From Viola odorata (Eukaryota; Streptophyta; Magnoliopsida; Malpighiales; Violaceae): DNA of 64,000 nucleotides. This document shows, in pieces, positions 34,708 to 46,371 of the stretch; the stretch's first letter is position 1, and each line of letters begins with the position of its first letter. Below the pieces are notes generated by a model that ran no database searches, was not told the origin of the DNA, and saw only the letters and a list, made by a program, of their open reading frames with translations. The translations under genes and the position numbers were made by a program. The DNA is taken from positions 18,026,407 through 18,090,406 of the forward strand of contig OY829539.1 of NCBI GenBank assembly GCA_963691705.1. The letters run 5' to 3'.

Positions 34708-36850
34708 AAATTTCCACCAGGGGGGCAAGGCCTCAGGGGCGGTAATTCACCACAAAGAACTCATTACGTCCATCCTACCCTTGCCTCCAGATCATCAGGA
34801 ACCCTCCTCCTATCAACTCTTGAGCGACCCTCTTCGGGAAATTTTACCATCAGGACATTACTATCACCAGACAAGATCTCCCCGAATACACGCACAACGA
34901 TTGTACGGTGAAGACTGAAGTGTTGTAGCCTCTCATTGGTGGGTCAGTGAATGCTGACTTTAAGGGTAATTGCACTCATTCGCAACCCCTTGCTGCAAAG
35001 ACTGAAGTGTTGTAGCCTCCTCCCCGCAAAGGAATGACTGGCCGGATTCCCCAATGACCATCTGAATCTCCAGCTAACCAAGGATCTTTTGTCATCTCCC
35101 AAATGATGTTCAAGCCATACTTCCTGAACAAATCATCAGCAATCGGCCATCCCCAGTGTAGAAGATGTCTCCTTGCCAAAAATAGTCAAGGAGCGAATCT
35201 GGAAAGAGTTTAAGATAGCTCTGCAGTCACCACAATGAGCTGGTCTCTTTACAGAACATCTTGCAGTTGCAAACAACCAGTCTCAAGAGATCGCACCTCC
35301 ATCTCCCAACAAGGAGCTATTGCCCGGTTATCTAGAAGGTCGTCTATGCCTACAACACTATTCAAGAACTTAACGGTCATTCTTCAAGATGTTGTGACTG
35401 GCTGTGATGGGACTGTTAGAAATGTTTGTAGCAATACAATTATCTAGTTTGGGCACAGATGATGCTGGATCAGAATTACGAAGCCGATTCCCCACTGGTG
35501 AACTTGTCATATTGTTAGTTGCCGCTTGCTGCACACATCTAGAGAAGTCCACTTTTTTCTCTGCCTTTTTAAATTTTTGTACAATCATTCTGCATTCATT
35601 CCCGCATTTGGGGCAATTCTTTTTAATTATTCATAAATTTTCGTGAATAGTCATACCCTGGCATTTTTGTCTATAAGTTTCCTGAAACTGTTAAAATTTG
35701 TTATGAATTTAGCATAAAATTCTTTCGATAAAATTCACACTATCTTCGTGAGACGATTTTGTATAGAATTTAATTTTTCCCAATAAGACAATGAGCAGTG
35801 CTTGATTGAGATGGCTAACTGGAGGCAAGGTGCACAGCGAGTATGGAAGAAGAAGAAATCTTTTAGGGAAACTATACTTGCTCTAACCAAGAAAGAAGCA
35901 AAGCATCTCCAGCAAAAACCAAGAAACTTCGACACTACTGATTTTCGTGTCTATGGCCAAGATAGTCTAGAGAGTATTTTGCATGATTTTCTATTCAGTT
36001 TTCTTTGTGTTTTTAGGAAAATTACATGCACTGTGTAAAAGGAAAAATCAGAGGACTCGTTGCTTGAAACATTGCCATCTCACTCACATGAAATGCAAAA
36101 ATGCTTCAATTTTGACTTTATACCATACTACAGGGGCAAATTAATGGGGTTAACATGATCAATATTTGCAAAAGTACGACCCTGGTACTCTTTAAACATC
36201 CAATCTTTTATAAACCTAAAGTTTTGGCGCTTAATGCCAGAATTTGCAAGTGGAGCGTTCACCTCTGTGTTCTTGAAACATTCTTTGATTCATGAAAAAA
36301 AAAAGACAAAAAAAGGGGGAAAAAGAAAAATGGTGCTAGCAACGCTTTGGTATTTTTGCCTCAGCAAGTGAAAATATCCAAAGAACTATCTCTAAATAAA
36401 ACCAGCCAAACGGACAAAACATGTCTTGATATTTTTGCCTCAACAAGCGAAAATATTCAAGAAACTACGTGTCAACAGACAACACATGTCTTGATATTTT
36501 TGCCTCAACAAGCGGAAGCATTCAGGAAACTACATGTCCAAAATACAGGTATAATAAACAAAAAAGAAAAAAGAAAAAAACAAAAGGAGACAATCGATGA
36601 ATCAAAAGAATGAAAAGTAAGCAGTCGCTGTTCTATTTCAGTTTGCATGATTCTGTCATGGAGTACCAGAATTTTTTGTTTATGTAAGCTTGGATGTTTG
36701 GGGTATTGGTTAGGCCTCACTAGTAAGGATTTGGAGTTATAAGTTGAATCGTTTGAAGCACTCTGTGTGAGTGGGATAATTGGTTTCCTTGCAAGGTATT
36801 CTCTGATTTTGCCTTTTTGTATGTGGGGAATTGTCTCATGTTTTATCATC
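34708..36850 (+). other. internal region of permuted Tat element with Athila-like block, no gag-pol
   Basis: No long open frame. From about 36060 to 36850 the sequence is collinear with the Athila-like 3' region at 28500-29400 (GGTACTCTTTAAACA, TTTGCAAG.GGA, TGTTTGGGGTATTGGTTAGGCC). A threefold repeat of TTGATATTTTTGCCTCA(A/G)CAAG-like sequence lies at 36345-36520. The coding region of a Tat element seems to have been replaced by foreign, non-coding retroelement sequence. Confidence 0.6.
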
Positions 36851-37309
36851 TAAATATTTTTATTTGGCCAACGATCAAGAAGAAGTATCCCCAACGAAGA
36901 TTCAAGAATCTAGGCTCTCCGAGTGATCAAGAAGAAGAAGCATCACCAGCAAAACCAAAGAACCTGTGCACTTTGCCCTCGCCGCGGCCAATCAACAAGC
37001 ATTGTTCATTAGAAAAGGAAAAACTATCAACTTCCTTGCTTAAATTTGTTGAACCTTCTCTTGGTAGGGAAGTTGTTTTTATAAAATGTTGGGGGCAAAC
37101 TTTAGGATAGTGTACTTTCATATACAACATACATGATTTGATCTCATTGAATTTTCCATTTATCAATTGCTCTTTTTCCATCTAGTGTTGCTTCGTGTAT
37201 TGTCCACTCTTCAAAATTTCGTGTGGCGGTTCAAAACCCCACCTTTCAAATTTCGTGTGGCGGTTTAAAACTCCACTTCCAAGTTTTGTGTGGCAGTTCA
37301 CACGGACGT

Positions 37310-37900
37310 GCATTTACTTCTTCAGCACCAACATCCGACGGGCAGCAGCGTCCGAGAGGAATTCAGCATCAACCTCCAACGGGCAGCAGTGTCCGAAGAA
37401 GGATTTAAGCCGACATCCGACGGGCAGCAGCATCTGGAAGGATCTCGCACTAACCTCCAACGGGCAGCAACGTCCGAAGAAGGATTTAAGCCGACATCCG
37501 ACGGGCAGCAACGTCCGGAAGGATCTCGCAAGAATCTCCTAGTGGGCAGCAGCGTCCGAGTGGAGTTTTCATTTCAATTTTCAGCATCAACCTCCAACGG
37601 GCAACAACGTCCGAAGAAGGATTTAAGCCGACATCCGACGGGCAGCAGCGTCCGCAAGGATCTCGCAAGAATCTCCCAGTGGGCAGCTGCGTCCGAGTGG
37701 AGTTTTCACTTAAATTTTCAGCATCAACCGCCAACGGGCAGCAGCGTCCGAAAGGATCTCGCATCAATCTCCTAGTGGGCAGCAACGTCCTAGTGGAGTT
37801 TTCATTTTCAGCATCAATCTCCCAGTGGGCAGCAGCGTCCGAGCGGAGTTTACATCTTCAACACCAAATGGGCAGTAGCGTACGAGTGGAGTTTCCATTT
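37310..37900 (+). repeat. minisatellite of GGGCAGCAGCGTCCG units
   Basis: About eleven copies of CGACGGGCAGCAGCGTCCG or AGTGGGCAGCAGCGTCCG are set in 50-80 nt units with AAGGATTTAAGCCGACATC or GGATCTCGCA.GAATCTCC. The open frames 37195-37785 on both strands arise from the repeat and share no domain. Confidence 0.9.
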
Positions 37901-37934
37901 CAACCAATGTCTCAAGGGGCAATTATCCGAGAGA

Positions 37935-38515
37935 AGATCCAATCTCACTATCCGAGATCATCATCTGTCCTCACTATCAGAGTGACACCATCCTCATTAT
38001 CCGAGAAGATCATTTCCTCAATATCAGAGAAGACTATCATTTCCTCATTATCCGGGAAGACCATCTCCTCATTATCAGAGATCATCATCATTCCTCAATA
38101 TCAAAGACCAACATCCTCAATATCAGAGACCAACATCCTCGTTATCAGAGATAATCCATCCTCGCTATCAGAGATCGTCCTCGCTATCAGAGAAGAACTC
38201 CTCACTATCAGAGAAGGTTCTTACTATCAGAGAAAGAACTCCTCACTATCAGAGAAAGAACTCCTCACTATCAGAGAAGGTCCTCACTATCAGAGAAAGA
38301 AAACCTCACTATCCGAGAAGATCTCATTATCCGAGAAGATCATTCCTCACTATCAGAGAAGACTATCATCTCCTCACTATCCGAGAAGATCTTGCTATCA
38401 GAGAAGAAGACTCACTATCAGAGAAGACCTCGCTATCAGAGAAGAAGACTCACTATCAGAGATCGTCCTCAATATCAGAGATCGTTCTCAATATCAGAGA
38501 AGTTCTCCCCCAAGA
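37935..38515 (+). repeat. minisatellite of CTCACTATCAGAGAAG units
   Basis: Some thirty copies of C(T)CTC(A/G)(C/T)TATC(A/C)GAGA(AG/TC), 16-30 nt apart. Near 37975 one unit reads TATCAGAGTGACACCATCC, which resembles the CAGAGTGACATC core of the array in the first Tat element. Confidence 0.9.
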
Positions 38516-38584
38516 CCATCCTTCTACAGTATCCTAAGGTATGTTACCATAAACCAACATCCGAGCAAAGGTACGTTACAATCC

Positions 38585-39300
38585 TTATTTACATTTCTGC
38601 AATTTACTTTTTACCTCATTATCAGGGAAGTCATCATTTACATTTCTGCAATTTACTTTTTACCCCATTATTAGGGAAGTCATCATTTATATTTCTGCAA
38701 TTTACCTTTCCTGTAATTTACTTTCCTGCAAATTTACTTTTCTGCACTTTACTTTATTGCATGAAATTCCCCTCCTCCCAGAGCGACTTCAGTACAACAT
38801 GTGTCTTTTTAAAGGTGTGAAGGGTCACGTCCCCACATCTTGTCTTTTACGTCTCCACAGCATGTCCTTTTTCAAACATTTAAATTTGCATAATTGAGTC
38901 AGAACTACATCAGCATCAAACAATGCTCAAGCATCAAGGTATGGACTGCGAGTGCTACCCTCGCCCTACCTGATTTACATTTTGTCATTTATGTTTTTCC
39001 TCATTATCAGAGAAGTTTGTCATTTACAGTTCTGCAATTTACCCCATTATCAAGGAAGTTGACATTTATATTTCTACCAATTTACTTTTCACCCCATTAT
39101 CAGGGAAGTCGTCATTTATATTTTTCCTCATTATCAGAGAAGTTTGTCATTTACAGTTCTGCAATTTACCCCATTATCAGGGAAGTTTTCATTTACATTT
39201 CTGCCAATTTACTTTTCATCCCAGTATCAGGGACACGTCATTTACATTATTTCTGCATCTCATCCCATTATCAGGGAAGTCTGCATTTACATTTTGCATT
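38585..39300 (+). repeat. minisatellite of CATTATCAGGGAAGT..CATTTACATTTCTGCAATTTAC units
   Basis: About ten diverged units of 40-60 nt, in the same relative place (upstream of the polypurine tract) as array B in the first element. Confidence 0.88.
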
Positions 39301-39384
39301 TTTCAAACCATTGCTGGTTCGGGAGCAACCATCTTTACTGCTCATCAAAAATCTCGGTTACACCGAATTTTTGATGAGACAGTG

Positions 39385-39397
39385 AAGAGGGGGCAAC
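39385..39397 (+). other. polypurine tract of the permuted Tat element
   Basis: GAAGAGGGGGCAAC directly precedes the LTR start TGTTGCTACCC, and matches the first element's tract at 11735. Confidence 0.8.
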
Positions 39398-41570
39398 TGT
39401 TGCTACCCGATTTTGGATTTTAAATTTTTCGTCAAAAATATTTTTTGCAATTTTCTAAAGTCATGCTCTCATTTATTTTAGTCAATCTGAAGTTTATTTT
39501 CACGCCTTAATGAAATTTAAATTTTATTTCATACTTTTTTAGCATTTTTATCATTTTTTCGTTCGAACCTGTATCGGTTCCCGAGTCAAATTCTCGAAAC
39601 CAAGGGTCGAACAATTTCTCTTATTAGCTATTTATTTATTATTATTATTTTAACTCGCGCCATCTCATGGGGTTTCGTTCAATTTTTATTTTTAGCAGTT
39701 TTTCTGTTCGAACGTTTGTTGCTTTTTAGCAAATTTTATCGAGCGACATAGCGAACTTTTTTTTGTCGCTCCCTGTATGCTAATTATCTTAGTTTATTTT
39801 ATTCTACGTCCTAACGTTTTCTGTTTAAGGCTTTAGCAAAATTTCTTGTACTATAAGCTCGAACCAAAAATATTATGTTCGTATTGGCATTAATGTGCAT
39901 TAATGCACATTTTAATCCATTTCTACACACCTTCACTGTTCTCTCCTTGCTGCCCACGAACCTCAAACCGCCTTACTATTCCTCCCTTACACCTCACCTC
40001 TTTTCCTTTTTTCCTTGCCCGTCACTCAAATTTTTCCTATAAATACCCTTCTCTTCCCTTCAATTCGACACAGCCAATACACACACTCTATCCCTCTCAA
40101 TTGCTCACGATTCAATCTCAAATTTTCACTCTCCCTCTCGGCGAAAACAAGGCAAGCAATTTCTCGCCCCTTTCAATTTTTCTAATTCGGTTTAATTTAC
40201 CTGTTTGCTTGCTCTAATCATCTCTTTTTCTTTTTCCAATTATCTCTTTTTCTTTTTCCTTGTCATTCGTATCTACTCTGTCACTGTTTTCTTTCCTTTG
40301 CTTGCTTGTTGTCGCTACCGGAGAAGAGCCACCTCTACCGAGCTACCGTCGTTGTTGTTGTTCGCCGGAGTTTCTGCGCCGCCTCGCCGTGACAGGTCAG
40401 AGTTGTTGCCATGCCGGAGCTGCTGCGTGCTGCTGTGCTGTCGCTGCCTTGCTTGGTCCAAAGAAAGGAGGTTGAGGATGAGGAATAGTAGAGGGGCCAC
40501 GGGTTTGGGCTGTTTTAATTGAAATAAAGGATCAAGCCAAGCCCAAATGAAGAGAAGGAAGGGATGGTTGCTACCCCACACGGAGGAGGAGATGGGCTTG
40601 TTTTGGCCAGCCCGTGGGCCCATTTCTGGCCCAGTGGGCCAAGCCCTATTTTTGGCCCATCACATTTTTTTCTCGTGCCGATTTATTTGTACTGTTTATT
40701 TATTTTTCGCACCCATGTACTGTTTATTTATTTCCGCTCTAGTATTGTTATTGTCAGTATGCATGTATGCTTGTAATGTTTATTTATTATGTGCTTGCAT
40801 GTTTAATTATTTTGCTTGCGCTCAATCATCAACTTTAATCATTCCGCCTGCGTCATTTCGCGTGCCAACTAATCGTATGGTTATAATTAATTATATTGGC
40901 GTGCTATCGCATGTTTAAATTAATTATTTCCCTTACATGTCATTTAATAATTTTGATATTAATTAATCATATGCTCAAATCATGTAATAAACTATTCTTG
41001 CATGATTTTAAACATTTAAATAATTATTCTACTCGCATATAGTTATCAAAAATTAATTACTTTGCCTATGATAAAACGTTAAATATCTACTTGTATGCTT
41101 GTATTTTTGTTCGTAAAATTCATATGCTTAAATAATTATTTTTGCACATTTAATATTAATCGCTAACATACAAATGCTCGTCGAAAGAAAAGAGAACCGC
41201 CCGTTCCTTCCTCCGAGTAAGCATTCTCACATTTTTATTTTATTTTTATAAATATGCACGAATAATTCAGAATTGTTAAACTTTAATCCGTTGGGCATGA
41301 TCGCCTAAATTAGGATTTTTATTTTTCAAACACAATTTTAAACACCTTTTATCCGGTAACCTTTTTAGGATGTGACCAAACCGCAGTTCTCGGGTTCAGA
41401 CCCACTTTGCCTTAGTTTTTTATTTTTATGCATGACAAATAGGTTCCCTAAACCTAGAAACAAAATAGGGTGGCGACTTCATTGCATCATGTGAGATGAG
41501 TCCGATTTCATCTCACATCTCGTCCCAAACCCGCGTCGCATTAGGAAAAATCCAAAAAGGGGGTGCGACA
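39398..41570 (+). repeat. complete LTR of the permuted Tat element (2173 bp)
   Basis: TGTTGCTACCCGATTTTGG ... GGGGGTGCGACA. A TATA box TATAAATA at 40038-40045 is followed by CACA/CTCT-rich sequence typical of a transcription start. It lacks 39 bp present in the left copy (the CGGGTGCCTAACACC... segment near 34290). The GTCGCTACC..CCGG region encodes open frames of 70-123 codons on both strands (40205-40918), identical to those at 33228-33831. These are LTR sequence, not genes. Confidence 0.88.
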
Positions 41571-41573
41571 GTT

Positions 41574-41591
41574 TGGCGACTTCACTGGGGA
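41574..41591 (+). other. primer-binding site, right copy
   Basis: The same 18-mer as at 34526. It follows the complete LTR, which therefore acts structurally as a 5' LTR although the internal region beyond is cut after 185 bases. Confidence 0.78.
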
Positions 41592-41755
41592 CAATAGGGT
41601 CAACGTCGAAATTTTTGAGAACCAAGGCTTGAAAGGAAGCTTCGCCATAGCCGAGCCTATGACTATAAACAAGGGCGCTTCGTGGGAGGTATAACGAGAC
41701 TTGTAAACTGGGGGAAAGCAGGTGAATGATGACTAGGAAAAATCAATAATCGAGC

Positions 41756-42317
41756 TAAGAAATGATTTCATTTTACTTATTTGACCATTATATCCCTAAA
41801 TTAAAATTTACTCATAAAATAAAAGAAAAAAAATTTATAAATTTTGCACCGCTTCTAAGCACTATCACATCCCTAGGATCAGATGACTATTCTTAATTCT
41901 TATATAGTAATGTATCTCATATATATGTGACCAGGACAAAGTTATTTTTCTTGAAAATACAACACTGCAACTTAAAAAAGAATTCTGCAATTTTTTCTTC
42001 CAAGAAATGAGTAGAGTGAAGACAATTTTTAGCCAATTTAATAGGGTTTAATGCCCATAAATAAATTTCTGAGCAATAAGGACAATTCTTAACAGGTAAG
42101 AGTATAAAGAAACGTGAGTCCACAAAAAGAAGGTTCTCTACAACTCTCCCACACAAGCAGCTGTTTATAGCAGCACACACATGTACGTAACTAAAACAAA
42201 CACAACCACATTTGCTTGGAAAAGGTATATAAGAAACTCGTATAATAGTCATACCATCATAATTAGGAAAGACTGGACAGATTCATGCTCACATTACAAA
42301 TTTGTGCAGCTAAATAA
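41756..42317 (-). other. 3' flank of the Harbinger transposase, no other gene
   Basis: AT-rich. Downstream of the transposase stop on the minus strand, probably its 3' untranslated region. The open frame 41917-42252 on the minus strand has no recognisable domain. Confidence 0.4.
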
Positions 42318-43684
42318 CTAATGTTGAGCGACATAATCATGCCACATTTGTGCAGCTATTGTTTCTCTGATCATTTCTCCTCTTCTACCATCTTCACCTC
42401 TAGAAACAGCCCCTCTAATTAAGTGTTCATCTTCGGCCTCAACATACATTAACTCCCTATCAACACGTGCAATCAACTCTTCATCCGAATCGACATTCAT
42501 CAAGAAATTATTTAAAATGCAACACGCTAACACAATGTCTGATGTTGTATCCACATCATATCTTGCATCTTGAGATAAAATTAGAAATCTTGGTTTCAAG
42601 ACACCAAAAGATCTCTCCACAGAATTACGTAACGACGCATGCCTTAAGTTAAATAACTCTTTGGCATTTTCAGGACAACGTTGAGAGTATTCTTTCAAGT
42701 GGTAACGAGTACTCCTATAAGGAGTGATAAACCCCGACCTTAACATATAACCTGCATCGGCTAAATAGAACTTACCTTAAAAAAAACTTTAATTAATTAC
42801 AAAAAAATAAGTTAAATGACAATTTTGAGGTTTTAGTAAACTACTAGAAAATATATATAAATTAAAAAACTTACCCTCGGGAACTTTCAACTTATGTTCC
42901 CTAGTTAAAGAATTTTCTAAGATTCATGAATCTGAAGCCGAGCCTTCCCACCCGGGGAGCACATAAGTAAATCTTAGATCAAAAGAGGATGCTACTAAAA
43001 TGTTCATGGTAGGGTATCCCTTTCTTCCTCTATATCTTGTAATACTATCTTTTGGTACCTTTACTTGAATATGCGTCCCATCGATGACACCAACACAATT
43101 CTATATATATAAAAAATATTGTTAAGAGTTTCATGTTTAAAAAAAATATTTAGATTATTAAACTATAAGTATTGACTAGAGGAAAAATATTATACCTAAA
43201 AATAAGGATAAAACCTCCTACTATCCTCTAATATTTTTTGAGGAATTGAAGATCCATTTGGTTGTACCAAAAATTGATCCTCAAGATTCAAAATTGCTTT
43301 AAGAACTTGATGGAAGTGACGACTAACGGTCTCTCCCGAGCGACGGAAGAAAAAACTTGCTGAACGAGTCCTTGATTGACCACTTATCGTGTATAGAAAC
43401 TTAGCTACTTGTTCTTCAATAAAAGAGAATTTAGTATCTCTTAAGAGGTTCTTGTCACGAAGAATTGAAACTAGTTCTGTAAACGCATCGAACCCCATGC
43501 GTAGTACACAACGAGCATTGTTATTCGTTTGTAACTCCATCATCAACTCCCTACGTACTGCTTCTCTATGTGCTCTAGGGCTACTAATTGGCCTATCTAT
43601 GTAATTAGCATTTTTATAGAGCCATATTAAGTAGCCTGCATAAGCAACTAGAGCAAGTACCGTATCCTTTTTAACATTTTCCAT
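42318..43684 (-). pseudogene. PIF/Harbinger DDE transposase, three exons, two nonsense codons
   Basis: Endonuclease of the PIF/Harbinger family (DDE_Tnp_4 type), which excises and inserts the element. Exons on the minus strand: 43684-43196, 43100-42875 and 42775-42318; the introns have GT/AG ends and keep frame. Exon 1 holds the helix-turn-helix-like N-terminal part (VLRMGFDAFTELVSIL, ETVSRHFHQVLKAI). Exon 2 holds the first Asp (GVIDGTHI) and second Asp (GWEGSASDS). Exon 3 has YLADAGYMLRSGFITPYR and the catalytic Glu in RNSVERSFGVLK. All three acidic residues remain. The lesions are the last codon of exon 1 (TAG at 43198-43196, where AAG is expected) and TGA at 42926-42924 just after the second Asp, where CGA is expected. 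Intact relatives are about 380-450 residues, which fits. Confidence 0.88.
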
Positions 43685-46138
43685 AGTATCTACAGCAACA
43701 TTAAAAGAAAAACTACATCAAAAGTCTACCAAGAGAATCTTGTATCATAGCAAAACAAAATTAAGTCGTAAGACAGGAATGGAAATTGGAAGGATCGTAG
43801 CAATCTTTTAGCAATATAACCTCAAGAAAGAAACTTAAACAAACTGAAACAAACATATAGACAAGTTTCTTACTTATTGGATAAGGAACTCAAGCCTGAT
43901 TTCATAATCTTAAGCCTCAAACTATCTATATTCATATGGGGCCAAAGAAATATAGTTAAACAGTGCGTAGATGGTTTTCATTATGTAAGCAGCTACAAAA
44001 GTGACAAGCTTCTCACAGTCCTATCATTATTTCAGCACAGATGCTCAACCAAGTCTGCAGTGTATTTACTAACTGAAGTACTAAACTACACAAATCTCAA
44101 TATATGCACGAGCAATTAAAATTCAACTATTCAAGTAAATTAAGTTAAACTCATTTAGTAAAACAAAGTTAGGGCTGCATAGATGAAAATATTTATCCGG
44201 CATGATTAAGAAGACCTGCCTCCTTTGAAGAGCCTGAGCTTTTGATGTTGGAAGAATTATCAGTGATTCTATTCCTTTGACTGGATCATAGCAGCGTGCT
44301 TTTACAAATCGAGGGTCTATCACATATAGTTGGAGAAAAGTGAGCACTAGTACAAATAATTGAACCAAATTCTGAAAACTTCTGGCAAGAAATCTAAATC
44401 CTTCAAATCAGAATTTCAAGAATCTCAACCGGCAATGATTTTCCAAGACAGGAAATGACAACACTTCTTTTTTGGGTACATATAAATCTAAATTGGTTTT
44501 AAAAAAAGTATACTCTCTTCATGCATGTGCTAACATTTGTATGTGCACATTAAAAAAGTGGGAAACCATATCGCACCATCAGAAGGTAATAACCAGGTCA
44601 ATCACACTTTCAGGGATTACTTGTTTTCAAGAACAATTCCAAATAACAATGGTAATTAGAGCTTTAAATATTCAGTTATTGACTTAAGTACCTTTGAAAA
44701 ACTAAGCTGGAAAGAAACCAGTTTAGTAATGAAGGTCCAAGTTTAGAAAAGATCAAGACTACAGTAGGCCTACTGATAAAGATCTCAGAAACACAAATCA
44801 GACATGGGAACTGAATGAATCCTTGCATTTCTGTTCATACTCATCAGACAGCATGCTGTCATGTTAAACATTGCTTTGAATTTTTACTGCATCGTTTGTC
44901 TAAATGATAGCATCATCACAGTAAATGATGTAGTGAGCTCACATGTGCAATCATCATTTCCTTTACATAGCATTAGAAGAACACTTTATTCATACCGTAC
45001 AAAATAGCAAACACATCACAATTTTCATTGCATCATACCAGTTATGACAATGGTGGAGTCAGTAATTTAGATGTATGACAATGAGAAAAAGATAGGAGTA
45101 AAGTCTATCAAAAAATGCAACCAGAGCACTAGTCAGCTTGTTCTGAATTTTGCTCTAGCTAAAAAAAAAGTTAGAAACTTAGAAATATGCTAGGGCAGCC
45201 TTCTTATCAGAACCGAACCGTAGAAAATCACTAAATAAATTAACTACATGTATGTTTTGCTCTATCTGTGTCACCCATCATAGAGCAAGGATTGAAATTA
45301 TGGAGCAATCAATTGTAGAACCTGCTAGAGGAGCACAAAATCAGATACCTTCTTACTACTACAACCTTACTGATCCCAACTCTCTTCACTGCTCAGGCGG
45401 ATCATTGGCCTTTAAAAGGTAATCTCTTTAATTATGCAAGAAGTATAATAGCATGAGACTATTTCTTAACACTTTCCTATGTTTTATTTTAGATGTCATG
45501 GGTGCTATAATTGCAATGCAAAAATTAGAGACATTTCCTGCAGATACGCTAACTTTGGAAGGAACAAGAATGCAGAAGACAAGGAGGGTGGTGCTTGAAG
45601 ACAATGACTCACATTTAATTCGGTATTTTAATACTATAAATTTATTTACCTCCCATAATTTCATACAGTCAATCTTTCAATCCAAACAAAATAAACAATC
45701 AAACCAAAATATATATGGACAATACCTAGATAAAAATAATAAAAATTACTTACAAGTTTGATGAAACCTAAGTCATTCTTGTTATCACACAAACCCAAGA
45801 GATACGAGATCTGTATGGACAAGAAAAAGGATAGAAAATGATTATATGAACAATACCTATATAAGAAAATTCATGTTTTTGATAATAAACCCTAGAACTA
45901 GAAATCAACATTATTCCGCAAAATAAAGTTAACAAAATCGACGAAATGGTACTCACCTTTGGGTCTCCAGGCCAGCCGGACTGTAGTTTGGCGGAGGGAT
46001 TTGATATGGAGGGAACTGGAGATGAAGAAAATGGATGGAGATTAGAGAATCGTGAAGGCGGAGATGGTGAATATTTTGAAAAATCGAGATGCCAAGGAGG
46101 AAAAACAAAAGAGGTGATACTGGGATATGTTTTAAACG
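43685..46138 (-). other. probable 5' intron and leader exon of the Harbinger transposase
   Basis: On the minus strand a splice acceptor CTGTAG lies just before ATG 43684. A donor AAAG/GTGAGTACC lies at about 45955, preceded by a CT-rich, exon-like stretch starting near 46120 next to the terminal repeat. This suggests a non-coding first exon and a 2.3-kb intron. The interval has no convincing coding sequence. A plus-strand frame near 45490-45620 (around GAIIAMQKLETFPADTL) is flanked by a TTTTAG acceptor and cannot be assigned. Confidence 0.4.
45866..45906 (-). repeat. 41-bp perfect subterminal inverted repeat, right copy
   Basis: Exact inverted partner of 31627-31667. Small open frames at both ends share the peptide SSRVYYQKHEF only because of this repeat. 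Confidence 0.9.
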
Positions 46139-46371
46139 AGGGTATTTAAGTAATAGTCTAATTAATTATAAAAGAGCCAAATGAATTCCACCACAATCGC
46201 ACCTTTTTATTGAAGAATTCTACTCTTCATTAAAATTTGCAGTTCAATTCTTACAGGAATTGAACTCTCACATGTTTTATTATACCAAACGACTGATTTG
46301 GTACAAATGATTTTAAATGAAATGAAATGAACTCTCACATTTTAAATGAAATGAATCCATACCAAACGGCC
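46139..46371 (-). repeat. right terminal inverted repeat of the Harbinger element
   Basis: Its complement reads GGCCGTTTGGTATGGATTC and continues to GACTATTACTTAAATACC, matching the left repeat throughout. The outermost GGCC is the canonical PIF/Harbinger end; the left end has CACC instead. Confidence 0.88.

Larger units (their letters stand above)
33222..41755 (+). mobile_element. circularly permuted non-autonomous Tat retroelement
   Basis: Order: LTR 3' part (33222-34522), PBS and internal region (34523-39397), complete LTR (39398-41570), then PBS and the first 185 bases of the internal region again (41571-41755). The two end segments, 33222-34707 and 40309-41755, are near-identical direct copies (1486 and 1447 bp; one 39-bp deletion accounts for the difference). 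One repeat unit is 7048 bp (PBS to PBS), so 1.21 units are present, starting in mid-LTR. There is no gag-pol. LTR ends, PBS and polypurine tract relate it to the element at 1-15186. No target duplication is seen at either end. Confidence 0.85.
31210..46371 (-). mobile_element. PIF/Harbinger DNA transposon carrying a nested retroelement
   Basis: Long imperfect inverted repeats bound the region: left 31210-31437, right 46139-46371, both beginning with the PIF-type sequence N(C)C(A/G)TTTGGTAT and ending ...TATTACTTAAATACC. A 41-bp perfect inverted repeat lies further in (31627-31667 and 45866-45906). The minus strand between carries a PIF/Harbinger DDE transposase. The element is 15.2 kb, of which 8.5 kb (33222-41755) is a Tat retroelement, leaving about 6.6 kb. 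The usual 3-bp TWA target duplication is not clear: TGT precedes the left end and TCT follows the right end. The transposase has two nonsense codons, so this copy is not autonomous. Confidence 0.85.

Noticed and set aside
37195..38820. Long open frames (up to 331 codons) on both strands with repeats like QRAAASEEG or YQRRPRYQR
   Set aside because: They are translations of the GGGCAGCAGCGTCCG and CTCACTATCAGAGAAG arrays; no domain, and several frames are open at once because repeat units avoid stops.
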